From Streptomyces longisporoflavus (GTDB lineage Bacteria; Actinomycetota; Actinomycetes; Streptomycetales; Streptomycetaceae), in assembly GCF_014649775.1 (NCBI RefSeq), contig NZ_BMTR01000017.1, positions 62,001-126,000 of the forward strand: 64,000 nucleotides of DNA, read 5' to 3'. Position numbers and translations under genes: made by a program. Shown here in pieces: positions 1 through 8,779 of the stretch. Under the pieces are notes generated by a model. The model saw nothing but the letters and a program-made list of their open reading frames with translations. It was not told where the DNA came from and made no database searches. Position 1 is the stretch's first letter; each line of letters starts with the position of its first letter.

Positions 1-705
1 ATCGTCCGGGCTCTGTGGGAGGGCAAGACGGTCGACCTGCGGGGCGAACACCTCGGTGTGGAGGGCGCGAAGCTGGCGCGGACGCCGGACCCGGTCCCCG
101 AGGTCTACTTCGGCGGCTCCTCGCCGATCGCGGGCGAGACAGCCGCCCGGCATGTCGACGTGTACCTCACCTGGGGCGAGCCCCCGGCACAGGTCGCCGA
201 GAAGATCACCTTGATCCGGGAACTGGCCGCGAGAGAGCGGCGTACGGTGCGGTTCGGCATCCGGCTTCACGTCATCACCCGGGACACATCCGAGCAGGCG
301 TGGGCCGAGGCCGACCGGCTGCTCGCAGGTTTCGACCAGGAGACGGTGGCGTCGGTACAAGCGGGGCTCGCCCGCAGCGAATCCGAGGGACAGCAGCGGA
401 TGCTCGCGCTGCACGGCGGCGGCGACCGGCGCAGCCTGGAGATCCACCCCAACCTCTGGGCAGGAATCGGCCTGGTCCGCGGCGGCGCCGGCACGGCACT
501 GGTCGGCAGCCACGCGGAGGTCGCGGACCGGATCAAGGAGTACGCCGCTCTGGGCATCGACGAGTTCATCTTCTCCGGCTATCCGCACCTGGAGGAGGCG
601 TACTGGTTCGGCGAGGGCGTACTGCCCCGCCTGGCCGCGGAGGGCCTTTGGCGACACCCCTTCGAGAGGGACGGGGATCCGGCCGTCCAAGTGCCGTTCA
701 CCTGA
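1..705 (+). CDS. SsuD-like FMNH2-dependent monooxygenase, 5' end outside window
   Basis: The reading frame is open from base 1 and ends at a TGA at 703-705, so this is the C-terminal 234 residues of a longer gene. Stretches such as VDVYLTWGEPP, RFGIRLHVITRDT and the NLWAGIGLVRGGAGTALVG region match the bacterial luciferase-like alkanesulfonate monooxygenase (SsuD) group. These enzymes use reduced FMN from a partner reductase and O2 to cleave sulfonates to aldehyde and sulfite in the cytoplasm. The usual length is about 360-390 residues, so roughly the first third is missing. Substrate cannot be read from this piece; related luciferase-like monooxygenases act on other compounds. It converges with the LysR gene. 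Confidence 0.85.
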   Translation: MVRALWEGKTVDLRGEHLGVEGAKLARTPDPVPEVYFGGSSPIAGETAARHVDVYLTWGEPPAQVAEKITLIRELAARERRTVRFGIRLHVITRDTSEQAWAEADRLLAGFDQETVASVQAGLARSESEGQQRMLALHGGGDRRSLEIHPNLWAGIGLVRGGAGTALVGSHAEVADRIKEYAALGIDEFIFSGYPHLEEAYWFGEGVLPRLAAEGLWRHPFERDGDPAVQVPFT

Positions 706-720
706 CAGATCCCCGGCAGG

Positions 721-766
721 GCCGAGTATCCGGACAAGGGGGCGAACAACGCGACCCCTCGCCTCG
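721..766. repeat. Dispersed hairpin element, copy 1
   Basis: A 46-base element matches 32950-32995 at 40 of 46 positions. Its core is an imperfect hairpin in which a GGGG-rich left arm around 737-744 pairs with the CCCC-rich arm around 751-760. It lies between two converging genes, so it may act as a terminator, but its presence in two unrelated intergenic regions suggests a mobile or spreading intergenic repeat. Confidence 0.5.
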
Positions 767-789
767 TTACTTCTCGTCCTGCTCCACTG

Positions 790-1674
790 TCATGCACTCG
801 TGATGGTCGCGGCGGATGCTGGTCCATACGCCCCTACAGTCTCCCGTGCCATCCTCACGAACCTCCCCAGCTGCGGATGCCCGCCGTGCTGCGGATATAT
901 CAGGTTCAGTGGCACGCTCGGAGCGTCTGGAATCGTCAGAAAGGAGACGAACGCGTGGAAGTGCTGGCGGCCCACGAACTCCGGCACGACCCCGAGCCCT
1001 TTGTTCGCCGCCACCGCCTCCAGCCATTCGTCGAAGTTGCGGCACACGACTGCCACGTCCGGTCGCCGGTCGATGGGCCACTCGTCCAGATTCGTCGTAC
1101 CGCTCACCTCGTTCAGCACGAGTTGGTGGTCCGCGATCTCCTGCCAGCTCATCTCCTCCCGCTCGGCCAGCTCCGAACGGGTCGACACCGCGACGATCCT
1201 GCGTTCGTGCAGCAGCGTCACTGCCTGCATGCCCGGCGCCCGTACGCGCCCTCGCAACACCGCCACGTCCGCGTCCCCGCGATCCACCCCCGCGAGTTTC
1301 GCGTCGTGCCGTTGCACACGTACCGTCAGTCCGGTCTCCGCCTCGAAGCGGGCGATTGTCTCCTGCGGCCAGCCGGACGGGAACCCCCAGGCGAAGCCCA
1401 CGCGGAACGTCTCGTCCTCCGGTTCGGGTCGCAGCGCCGCCTCCAGCCTCGGTATGAGGAAGCTGAGTTGACTGTAGAGGGCCTCACCGGCCGAGGTGAG
1501 CGCCACCTGCCGTGTTGTGCGTTCGAGCAGCCGTCTCCCGATCAGCTCTTCCAGGCGTCGTATGTTGCGACTGAGAGTTGGCTGAGAGACATCCATCCGC
1601 TTCGCGGCACGCGTGAAGTGCTTGTCTTCCGCCAGTGCCAGGAACCCGCGCAGGTGGTGTAGCTCGATGCTCAT
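790..1674 (-). CDS. LysR-family transcriptional regulator
   Basis: A 294-residue protein with the LysR layout: an N-terminal winged helix-turn-helix (residues about 1-60, with FLALAEDKHFTRAAKRMDVS followed by QPTLSRNIRRLEELIGRRLL) and a C-terminal periplasmic-binding-like effector domain from about residue 90. I chose the ATG at 1674 (MSIELHHLRGF), the normal LysR start, over an in-frame ATG four codons upstream. It reads in the same direction as the minus-strand enzyme operon but is separated from it by a hairpin at 1785-1813. It could regulate that locus or the SsuD-like gene. LysR proteins usually sense a small molecule, here unknown. Confidence 0.92.
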   Translation of the reverse strand: MSIELHHLRGFLALAEDKHFTRAAKRMDVSQPTLSRNIRRLEELIGRRLLERTTRQVALTSAGEALYSQLSFLIPRLEAALRPEPEDETFRVGFAWGFPSGWPQETIARFEAETGLTVRVQRHDAKLAGVDRGDADVAVLRGRVRAPGMQAVTLLHERRIVAVSTRSELAEREEMSWQEIADHQLVLNEVSGTTNLDEWPIDRRPDVAVVCRNFDEWLEAVAANKGLGVVPEFVGRQHFHAFVSFLTIPDAPSVPLNLIYPQHGGHPQLGRFVRMARETVGAYGPASAATITSA

Positions 1675-1784
1675 GCCGAGCAGCATATGCAGACTGTTGA
1701 ACCCGCATCCCCACCCGGGTGGCTCCCTCGAAAGCCTGCGATAGTCTCGCTATTCCTCGTCAATTACCGTTTGTCGGGATGCGA

Positions 1785-1813
1785 AGGGGCCCGGACGCCG
1801 GGTCCGGGCCCCT
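1785..1813 (-). terminator. GC-rich terminator hairpin after the minus-strand operon
   Basis: A perfect 12-bp stem (1785-1796 with 1802-1813) closes a 5-base loop, about 30 bases beyond the stop of the cupin gene on the minus strand. There is no strong U tract, which is common for streptomycete terminators. Confidence 0.7.
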
Positions 1814-1842
1814 GTGTCGCAGACGCGATCCTCCCCTCGGAC

Positions 1843-2217
1843 TCAGGCCTGGTACTCCGTCTGCGTCACGTGTTCCTTCCACTCCGTCGGGCCGTCAGTG
1901 ACCGCGATGTGTGTCATGAAGGTCCCCGGACCCGCCCCGTGCCAGTGCTCTTCGCCGGGGTGGCAGACGACTGTGTCGCCGGCCCGGATCTCCTGCACCT
2001 CGCCGCTGCGGAAACCCAGGAGTCCGACTCCCTCTGTGACATGCAGGACCTGGCCCGCCGGGTGGCGGTGCCAGGCGCTGCGCGCGCCGGGGGTGAACAG
2101 TACGTTGCGCACTTCGGCGTTGGCGGTGGCGCCGATGCGCGGCCACAGCCAGACATCCCCGTGGAAGCGGTCCTCGGGACCCTTGGTCGCGTCTCCGGGG
2201 TGGCGGATGACATCCAT
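1843..2217 (-). CDS. Small cupin-domain protein
   Basis: A 124-residue single-domain cupin. The first cupin motif reads WHRHPAGQVLHVTEG and the second HPGEEHWHGAG, giving the histidines and glutamate that normally bind one metal ion. The length and pattern resemble the carboxymuconolactone-decarboxylase-associated and mandelonitrile-lyase-like small cupins. The reaction is not predictable; it may be a dioxygenase, isomerase or sugar/quinone-binding protein. It is the last gene of the minus-strand run and starts 67 bases after the MFS gene. Function beyond a metal-binding cupin is open. Confidence 0.85.
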   Translation of the reverse strand: MDVIRHPGDATKGPEDRFHGDVWLWPRIGATANAEVRNVLFTPGARSAWHRHPAGQVLHVTEGVGLLGFRSGEVQEIRAGDTVVCHPGEEHWHGAGPGTFMTHIAVTDGPTEWKEHVTQTEYQA

Positions 2218-2284
2218 GGTGTGTACTCCTCAGTCCAGTGGTTCGTTCGTCGATGGTTTGTTGTTCGTGCCAGCGGCCAGAGCT

Positions 2285-3724
2285 CTACGCCTTCCCGTCT
2301 CCCCCGGTCCTCCCGGCCAGGAAGACCAGCCCGGAGGCCGCGACCGACACGACCGCGAGCACCGCGTTCGTCGTGCCGAACGCCCCGTGCGCTGTGCCTG
2401 TGTGCTCCGCCAGAGCGAGGTAGACGGTGCCGAAGACCGCGACGCCCATCGTTCCGCCGACCTGAAGCGTGGTGTTGAACAGGCCACTGACGTCTGGCGC
2501 GTACTCCGGCTCGACCGACTCCGTGAGGTGCGCCAGCGTTCCGCTGAACGCCGCGCCGTAGCCGATACCGCCGATACCGAGCAGCAGCACCAACCAAGCA
2601 GTGGTCTGCAGGCCGGCCGCGATGCCCGCGAAGGACACGGCCATCAGGAGGCCACCCACCGGGGCTGCCAAGCGGCGGCTGCGCGCGCCCGTGCGGCCCA
2701 GGAGAGGACCGACCGCTGCGAACGTCGCCACCCAGGCGATGGGCACGAGCCCCGCGTACACCGCGCTCTTGCCCAGGCCCTGCTGGAGGTAGAGCGCGAG
2801 GACGAAGAGCAGGGCGAAGTAGCCGGCGCGGGTGGCCGCCTGGGAAACCAGGGCGAGCGACACCGGGGCCCGGGAGAGCAGCGACACGTTCACCAGCGGG
2901 TCGCCACCCCGCCGCGCGGTGTCCCGCTCGACCTTCGCGAACAGCGCGAAGACGGGCAGCGAGGCGGCCAGACACAGCCAGGTCCACAGCGGCCAGCCCG
3001 CGTCCTGTCCCAGCACCAGCGGGGTGACCAGCAGGAACAGAGCCAGGGAAAGCAGGCCCACGCCCATCAGGTCGAGCTTCTTGCGGCCGAGACCCTCGTC
3101 GGCGGGCAGGAAGGCGTACGAGGTGATCAGCAGGACGATCCCGAGCGGGATATTGATGAGGAAGATCGGGCGCCAGCCGCTTCCCAGGATGTCCGCCGAG
3201 ACCAGGACGCCTCCCAACGCCTGGCCGACCACCGAGCTGACACCGAGGACACCGGTGTAGGCGCCGAGCGCGCGGCGCCGGGCTTCTCCCGCGAAGTTGA
3301 CCTGGATGCTGGTCAGGACCTGGGAGACCATCAGTGCCGCGCCCACGCCCTGCACTACGCGCGCCACTACCAGCGTGGCGCCGTTCGGTGCGAGTCCGCA
3401 GCCGAGGGAGGACAGGGTGAAGACTGCCAGGCCGGTGAGATAGATCCGGCGCCGCCCGCGGATCTCACCGAGCCGCGCGCCGGTGATCAGGAGCATCGCG
3501 TACGCGAGGGTGTATCCGGAGACGATCAGTTCCAGTTCGCCGCCCGAGGCGTGCAGGCGGTCGTGTATCGAGGGGATGGCGACATTGACGACGGCTATGT
3601 CTACGTTGCCGAGGAACATGCCGCCGAGCAGAGAGGCGAGTACCCACCCCGCCCGGGGCGCGGGGCGTCCGGACGTCTCTGACCCCGTGGTCTGTTGCGC
3701 CGCAGTGGTCTTCACGGAATCCAT
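2285..3724 (-). CDS. DHA2-family MFS exporter (EmrB/QacA-like)
   Basis: A 479-residue membrane protein with about 14 predicted helices, as in DHA2 drug:H+ antiporters. The first helix contains MFLGNVDIAVVNVAIPSI (DHA2 motif with the D/N-x-x-I-V-N-V-A-L-P pattern), and LGEIRGRRRIYLTG is the MFS loop 2-3 motif. I chose the ATG at 3724 (MDSVKTTAAQ) because the upstream extension looks non-coding. It lies 82 bases after the VOC gene in an apparent operon of tailoring-type enzymes, so it probably exports the product or gives resistance to it. The substrate is unknown. Confidence 0.88.
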   Translation of the reverse strand: MDSVKTTAAQQTTGSETSGRPAPRAGWVLASLLGGMFLGNVDIAVVNVAIPSIHDRLHASGGELELIVSGYTLAYAMLLITGARLGEIRGRRRIYLTGLAVFTLSSLGCGLAPNGATLVVARVVQGVGAALMVSQVLTSIQVNFAGEARRRALGAYTGVLGVSSVVGQALGGVLVSADILGSGWRPIFLINIPLGIVLLITSYAFLPADEGLGRKKLDLMGVGLLSLALFLLVTPLVLGQDAGWPLWTWLCLAASLPVFALFAKVERDTARRGGDPLVNVSLLSRAPVSLALVSQAATRAGYFALLFVLALYLQQGLGKSAVYAGLVPIAWVATFAAVGPLLGRTGARSRRLAAPVGGLLMAVSFAGIAAGLQTTAWLVLLLGIGGIGYGAAFSGTLAHLTESVEPEYAPDVSGLFNTTLQVGGTMGVAVFGTVYLALAEHTGTAHGAFGTTNAVLAVVSVAASGLVFLAGRTGGDGKA

Positions 3725-3806
3725 CCCTCGCCTGACCGCCCCATGTGTACCGTCGCCGCGTGCCCCTTGGTCCTCCCTGACACCCGCGGCCATGCGAATG
3801 CCGCCA

Positions 3807-4208
3807 CTACACCGCGTCCCGCTGCACCAGCTGGAACTGGATGCCCTTCGAAGTGCCGGGCTGCGTCCAGGCGTTGAGGTTCGGGCCGACGGGTACCGGC
3901 TCGCTTGTGGTCAGCTCGACGCCGAGCCCCTGCACCGCCCGCATGATCGACGGCACGTCGTCGACCTCGACGCCGATGTGCTCGATCGTCGCCTGCTTGC
4001 CCTCGCCCAGACGGCGCTCGCGTGCCTCGGGCGTGGTGGGCTCGATGAGCTCGATGCGGCCGTCGCCGCAGTGGTAGAACGCGATCTTCACCTGCCGCTC
4101 GGGGACCTCTTGGGCCCGTTCCAGGACCATTCCCAGGCTTTCCAGGAACGCCCTGGCCTCGGCCAGGTCGTCGACCACCACTCCGATGTGATCGATACGC
4201 TTGAACAT
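3807..4208 (-). CDS. VOC-family (glyoxalase/epimerase-like) protein
   Basis: A 133-residue protein with paired beta-alpha-beta-beta-beta modules: FKRIDHIGVVVDDLAEARAF at the start and ATIEHIGVEVDDVPSIMRAV in the second half. It resembles methylmalonyl-CoA epimerase in length and in the DHIGV/EHIGV motifs, whose histidines bind metal, with E/Q residues later in each half (IELIEP, QFQLVQ). The VOC fold also covers glyoxalases, extradiol dioxygenases and antibiotic-binding resistance proteins. In this context a tailoring or resistance role is as likely as methylmalonyl-CoA epimerisation. It starts 21 bases after the cupin upstream. Confidence 0.82.
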   Translation of the reverse strand: MFKRIDHIGVVVDDLAEARAFLESLGMVLERAQEVPERQVKIAFYHCGDGRIELIEPTTPEARERRLGEGKQATIEHIGVEVDDVPSIMRAVQGLGVELTTSEPVPVGPNLNAWTQPGTSKGIQFQLVQRDAV

Positions 4209-4229
4209 TCTCGACTTCCTTTCTCGTAT

Positions 4230-4727
4230 CTACTTGCTCGGCGCCCCGCCCGAGGACAAGGCCTCTCCCTCTCGGGAGAACTTGTTGTGGAGCGAGGCCA
4301 GTTGGGGCAGGTTCGACATGTTCAGCAGGAGCAGGTCGCCCTCGGTGCCGCGGTTCTCGAAGTGGTGCGTCCACCAGGCGGGGATCAACAGCACGTCGTC
4401 GCCGTCCAGCTCGATGGTTTCCCCCGTCTCGTCCAGGACGAGGACGCCCGACCCGGACCGCACGAAGTACAGGTGCCACCAGGAGTGCGCGTGCGGGGTA
4501 GTGTGCTCGCCGGGGCGCACCGACTGGAACGTCATCGACGTGCCCGGCACGATCTCGTGCCCGCCGTCGGGGCCGGCCAGCGTCAGCGTGCCGTACTCCG
4601 AGTGATCAGCTGCTTCCAGCTCCTTGGCCAGGCTCTTCCAGGGCCAGATCACCGGTTCCGGGGTCTGCTGGACGTGGCGCTTGCGGAACTCAAGGTATGG
4701 AAACTGACGTCCGGTCTGTACCGGCAT
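4230..4727 (-). CDS. Cupin protein, dioxygenase-like
   Basis: A 165-residue cupin. The metal-site motifs are visible as TTPHAHSWWHLYFVRSGSG and LIPAWWTHHFENRG, a pattern recalling gentisate-dioxygenase-type or salicylate-dioxygenase-type single-cupin proteins with tryptophans around the metal. A clear GGGAGG ribosome site precedes the ATG at 4727. The gene overlaps the 3' end of the FAD enzyme gene by 38 bases, so the two are probably translated together. It could oxidise the product of the FAD enzyme; that is inference from position only. Confidence 0.85.
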   Translation of the reverse strand: MPVQTGRQFPYLEFRKRHVQQTPEPVIWPWKSLAKELEAADHSEYGTLTLAGPDGGHEIVPGTSMTFQSVRPGEHTTPHAHSWWHLYFVRSGSGVLVLDETGETIELDGDDVLLIPAWWTHHFENRGTEGDLLLLNMSNLPQLASLHNKFSREGEALSSGGAPSK

Positions 4728-6570
4728 GCTCTGCCTCCCGGGCAGCTTCGTAGGAATGGGAGTGCGTCGTCGTGCGGCGGCGGTGTGTGTCCGCGACCAT
4801 GTCCCGCACGGCGGCGTCGGCGTCCCGGGTGAACTGCGAGGGGAGTTTGTGCCGGGGCAGCGCGTGCGTGTAGAACCTCGGGCCCTCGACCAGGTAGCCC
4901 AGGGCCCAGGCGCCGCGCAGTGGCGTGCCCTCAGCCGTGACGGGGCGTCCCGTCTCGGTGATGTCCAGGCCGCCGGGCGCGAAGTCGCCGTTGCGGTAGG
5001 GGCGTACGAGACCGCGCTCCAGGAGCCTTGCGGTCAGCTGCGAGCGGTCGCGCTCGGGGTGGAACGCGTCGAGCCGGGCGACGACCAGTGCGTCGGCGTG
5101 CCGCGTCTCGGCGCCGCCGGAGTAGTCGGTGTGCACCGTGTAGCGGCCCCGCTCCCGGTCCAGGACGAGCCGGCCGCCGGGTCCGCCCGCCAGGTCGACC
5201 ACGCCCGCCCGCATCAGGGCGAGCAGCTGGTGGTTGCGATGGCGGGGCGGCCCGAAGGAGACGCGGTTCATCACCGGCACGTACACCGCGTTGAAGATCC
5301 GGTGCGAGGCGGGCGTCAGGCCGCCGAACTCGACCGCCTCGCGCAGGGCGGCACGGGTGTCACGGATGACGTCCGTGGCAGCCTTGACCGGGCTGGTCAG
5401 GTTGCCGAGTTCGGCGTGGGTCAGATCGTCGGCGACGTGCTCGGTGAAGAAGCGCCGGAAGGCGTCCTGATCGGCGAAGTTCTTGCCGTACAGCGGGTCG
5501 AGGATCTCCTGGACGATCCGCCGCTCCTCCGCCGTCGGCTCGTACCGCTCGGACGGAACCGGCCGTCCGAGCCGCGCCGCGCGGTACGCGTAGCTCATCT
5601 CCCGTACCAGCAGGGGCAGCACGTCCTCGACGAAGTCGAGCTTGCCGTCCGGCCGGGTGGCGCGCAGGGCGCGCACCGCTTCCGGGGTGAAGAAGCGGGC
5701 CCGGTGACCGCCGGTGATGCCCTTCTGGTTGATGCCGCGCGCGCTGAAGGGCAGGCACTGCCGGGAGAACAGCAGAATGTGCGGCTCGCGTCCGGAGGGG
5801 CGGTACTCGGTGGCGGGGCCGCTGCCCCGGAACGTCCCGCCGCGTCCTGCGGTCAGTTCGGAGATCACGTCGTGGGCCGTCAGGCCGAACCCCTGCACCG
5901 CGACAGTGGAGCCGGGCGCGATGCGCTGCAGCAGGTCGACGGGGTAGGGCGTGGAGAAGTACGCGAGGTGCGGGTTGCGCTCCGCGTGGCTGCGGGAGAA
6001 GTCGCCGTAGGCGTGGTCCTCTTCGGTGGGGACGCGCTCGCAGTGGCCGGTGGTCAGGAACAGGTAGTCGACGGTGACGGTGAAGCCGCGGGCCAGCCGG
6101 ACGGCGTAGCGGTCATCCGCGGTGGGCGCGACGTCCACGGCGCGGTCGCGGTGCTGAACGACGCGGACCGTGTCGGGCAGCGAACCGAGTGTGCGGTCGA
6201 AGACCCAGCTGAGGTAGGACCCGAGCATCCGCCGTGGCAAGTAGGCGTGTTCGCCGACCGGCTCGCCGCTGTCGTCGCCGGTGGGGTGGTAGGCGGCGTC
6301 GAAGGCGCGGTATCCGGCAGAGGCCGCCCATTCGGTGAACGACGGCCCGGTGCCCTCGGCGAACATCGACACCTGACTGGCGACGGTGTTGGTGAGCAGG
6401 TGCCCGGGCTGGCGCGCGGGGTGTGCGCCCTGGCCGCCGTCGCCCGGGTCGATCAGGTGAACTTCCAGCTGCCGGCCGGCCGGCAGTTCGCCGGCGAGAT
6501 CCGCGATCTTCTGGAGGATGCTCAGGCCGCGCGGCCCGACCCCGACCACGGCCGCGCGCAGCGGGCTCAT
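4690..6570 (-). CDS. FAD/NAD(P)-binding oxidoreductase, paralogue A
   Basis: A 626-residue flavoprotein. The N-terminus has a dinucleotide-binding GVGPRGLS motif (Rossmann beta-alpha-beta), followed by NTVASQVSMF, a second nucleotide-binding segment around VAVQGFGLTAHDVISELTAG, and conserved YRPSGREPHILLFSRQ and INQKG blocks. It resembles the FAD/NAD(P)-binding (NAD_binding_9-type) group, in which several members are N-hydroxylating amino-acid monooxygenases; I recall CreE-type enzymes being annotated this way, but this cannot be confirmed here. The ATG at 6570 overlaps the stop of the MBL gene (ATGA). A homologous gene lies at 9127-11151 on the other strand. Confidence 0.85.
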   Translation of the reverse strand: MSPLRAAVVGVGPRGLSILQKIADLAGELPAGRQLEVHLIDPGDGGQGAHPARQPGHLLTNTVASQVSMFAEGTGPSFTEWAASAGYRAFDAAYHPTGDDSGEPVGEHAYLPRRMLGSYLSWVFDRTLGSLPDTVRVVQHRDRAVDVAPTADDRYAVRLARGFTVTVDYLFLTTGHCERVPTEEDHAYGDFSRSHAERNPHLAYFSTPYPVDLLQRIAPGSTVAVQGFGLTAHDVISELTAGRGGTFRGSGPATEYRPSGREPHILLFSRQCLPFSARGINQKGITGGHRARFFTPEAVRALRATRPDGKLDFVEDVLPLLVREMSYAYRAARLGRPVPSERYEPTAEERRIVQEILDPLYGKNFADQDAFRRFFTEHVADDLTHAELGNLTSPVKAATDVIRDTRAALREAVEFGGLTPASHRIFNAVYVPVMNRVSFGPPRHRNHQLLALMRAGVVDLAGGPGGRLVLDRERGRYTVHTDYSGGAETRHADALVVARLDAFHPERDRSQLTARLLERGLVRPYRNGDFAPGGLDITETGRPVTAEGTPLRGAWALGYLVEGPRFYTHALPRHKLPSQFTRDADAAVRDMVADTHRRRTTTHSHSYEAAREAEHAGTDRTSVSIP

Positions 6571-7424
6571 CGCACGGCTCCGCCGGCCGTGGTGGCGGCC
6601 ATGAGGCCATCGGCGGCGGGCTCGTGCAGGCACGTCCAGTCGGGCGCTCCGGCAAGCGCCGGGAAGCGCAGCGCCACCTGAGGATCGTGACCGGGGATGA
6701 CATGGTCGTCGCCGTCGGCCAGGGCCTCGATCGTGTCGTATCCGTCCAGCATCGGCGTGAGGCTCTCCAGGATGGGGAACGGGCTGCGCAGGCGGATGTT
6801 GGCCCACAGGTGGGCGGCGTCGCTGGCGAGCACGACCCAGCCGCGCGCGGTGGGCACCCGCACCACCTGGGTGCCCGGGGTGTGCCCCGGCACGGGGTGC
6901 ACGGTGACGCCGGGGAGGATCTCCGCCTCACCGCGGTGCAGCACCAACTGGTCCTCGAAGAGGCCCTGGACGGCCGTGTGTACGTTCACCGGCTCGAACG
7001 GCCTGCGCACCACGCGGTGGCGCATCGAGGGGCCGGTGCAGAATCGCAGTTCCTCCTCCTGGAGGTGGATGCGGGCATGCGGGAAACGGTCGAGGTTCCC
7101 GGCGTGGTCGTAATGCATGTGTGTGATGACCACGTCCGTGACGTCGTCGGCGCTCGTGCCGAGGTCGCCCAGGGCCTCCACCGGGTCGCGGAACAAGGTG
7201 CGTCCGCGCCGCCGCGCCATCTCTTCGGGGAAGCCGGTGTCGACGAGCAGGAAGTGCCGGTCGTTGCGGACCACCCACAGGTAGTAGTCGTTGGGCATCT
7301 GCGAGCCCGGGGCGAACTGGCCCTCGTCGGTGAGGAAGTTCTCCCGTGCGGGGCGCTGGGCGTGGGTGCCGAAACGCAGCGCGAGCACCTCGTACAGGGG
7401 GGTGTCGGAGGCCACGGCGCTCAC
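6567..7424 (-). CDS. MBL-fold hydrolase, AHL-lactonase-like
   Basis: A 285-residue metallo-beta-lactamase-fold protein. The zinc motifs are clear: HMHYDHAGN (HxHxDH), HPVPGHTPG, SDAAH and a final IPGHD. The spacing and length fit the AttM/AiiA-like N-acyl-homoserine-lactonase family, which hydrolyses lactone rings. The GTG start at 7424 overlaps the stop of the radical SAM gene (GTGA), and its own stop overlaps the next start (ATGA), so three genes are translationally coupled. In this operon it may open a lactone or cleave an ester intermediate rather than quench signals. Confidence 0.88.
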   Translation of the reverse strand: MSAVASDTPLYEVLALRFGTHAQRPARENFLTDEGQFAPGSQMPNDYYLWVVRNDRHFLLVDTGFPEEMARRRGRTLFRDPVEALGDLGTSADDVTDVVITHMHYDHAGNLDRFPHARIHLQEEELRFCTGPSMRHRVVRRPFEPVNVHTAVQGLFEDQLVLHRGEAEILPGVTVHPVPGHTPGTQVVRVPTARGWVVLASDAAHLWANIRLRSPFPILESLTPMLDGYDTIEALADGDDHVIPGHDPQVALRFPALAGAPDWTCLHEPAADGLMAATTAGGAVR

Positions 7425-8779
7425 GCTCCCACCAGGTCGAGCCGCCGGCTCTGGGCCGGGACGGCGGGGGTGTCCTCTTCGAAGGGGAACCTGCGCTCGC
7501 CGAAGGCGGGCACCAGCTGGTCGAACCAGGTCGCCTTGGCGTCGAACTTCGCGTAGAACGGCTGGCGCACCAGGTGGCCGCGCCGGGCCTGCAGGAGCTG
7601 CAGGGCGAAGACCTTCTCGCCCCGGATGGTGGGCGTGCCGTCGATCATGACCTTTCCGGGAAAGGCGCTCATCGACGGGCCACGCACGGTCCGCGCCAGG
7701 CCGGAGACGCTCGCATAGGCGGTGCGGAAGATGTCGTACGCCTCGGTGAGCGGCAGCTCGAAGTAGGCGCGGGCGCCGGTGTCGCGCTCGACGAACATGT
7801 AGTACGGAACCGCGCCCAGGCGCACACCCTGGGTCCACAGCTCGTGCCAGGCGGCCGGGTCGTCGTTGATGTGGCGCAGGACGGGCGACTGCATGCGCAC
7901 CACGGCGCCGGTGGAGTTGATACGGCGCAGGGCCTCGCGGGCGATGTCGGGGCGGAGTTCGGCCGGGTGGTTGTAGTGGCCCATCAGTGCCAGGTGCTTG
8001 CCCGCGCCGACTACTCGCTCGAACAGGCGCAGCAGGTCATCGGCGTCGACGTCGCTGACGAAGCGCTGGGGCCAGTAGCCGACCGCCTTGGTGCCGATCC
8101 TGATGTTGCGCACGTGCGCCAGGTCGGGGGCGAGGAGCGGCTCCAGGTAGCGCTCCAGATTGGCGGTGCGCATGATCAGTGGGTCGCCGCCGGTTATCAG
8201 CACGTCGGTGACCTCCGGGTGGCTGCGCAGGTAGGCGCACAGTCCCTCGGCGTCCTTGGCGGCGAAGTGCAGGTCTTCCTCGCCGACGAACTGGGGCCAG
8301 CGGAAGCAGAACGTGCAGTAGGCGTGGCACGTCTGGCCCTGGCTGGGGAAGAAGAGGACGGTCTCCTTGTACTTGTGCTGGATGCCGGGCACCACTTCGC
8401 CCTCCAGCTCCGGCACGTTGTGCGTGAGCTGGCCCGCGGGGTGTGGGTTCATCCGGGTCCGGGCCGCGTGGATCTCCTTGGCGAGGCGCTGCTTGTCGCC
8501 GGAGCGCAGCAGGTCGCGCAGGGTCGCGAAGTCGTCCGGTTCGAGCATCGACTCGTGCGGGAAGTTGAGCCGGTAGATCGGGTCGTCCGGTATCCGGTCC
8601 CAGTCGATCAGTTCGTCGAGCACGTACTGGTTGGTGCGGAACGGCAGCACGTGAGAAACCACTTCGACGGCCTCGCGCAGTTCCGGAGGAATTCGCTCCC
8701 ACTGGGGCGCCCGCTTGATGGACGAGCGGTTGTAAGGCTTGTATTTAGCAGGGCTTCCGGCGTGACTGAAAGTGTCCAT
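7421..8779 (-). CDS. Radical SAM enzyme of the lysine 2,3-aminomutase (KamA) family
   Basis: A 452-residue protein. The 4Fe-4S site is CHAYCTFC (Cys151, Cys155, Cys158; CX3CX2C), the SAM-binding GGDP motif is at 197-200, and SAFPGKV places a lysine at 376 where the family forms its PLP Schiff base. KamA enzymes move an alpha-amino group to the beta carbon. In my manual comparison an acidic residue is present near Asp333, but the aspartate that precedes the PLP-lysine loop in lysine 2,3-aminomutase is not, so the substrate is probably not lysine. The ATG at 8779 has an AGGGAG ribosome site. It is the first gene of the minus-strand operon. Confidence 0.9.
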   Translation of the reverse strand: MDTFSHAGSPAKYKPYNRSSIKRAPQWERIPPELREAVEVVSHVLPFRTNQYVLDELIDWDRIPDDPIYRLNFPHESMLEPDDFATLRDLLRSGDKQRLAKEIHAARTRMNPHPAGQLTHNVPELEGEVVPGIQHKYKETVLFFPSQGQTCHAYCTFCFRWPQFVGEEDLHFAAKDAEGLCAYLRSHPEVTDVLITGGDPLIMRTANLERYLEPLLAPDLAHVRNIRIGTKAVGYWPQRFVSDVDADDLLRLFERVVGAGKHLALMGHYNHPAELRPDIAREALRRINSTGAVVRMQSPVLRHINDDPAAWHELWTQGVRLGAVPYYMFVERDTGARAYFELPLTEAYDIFRTAYASVSGLARTVRGPSMSAFPGKVMIDGTPTIRGEKVFALQLLQARRGHLVRQPFYAKFDAKATWFDQLVPAFGERRFPFEEDTPAVPAQSRRLDLVGA

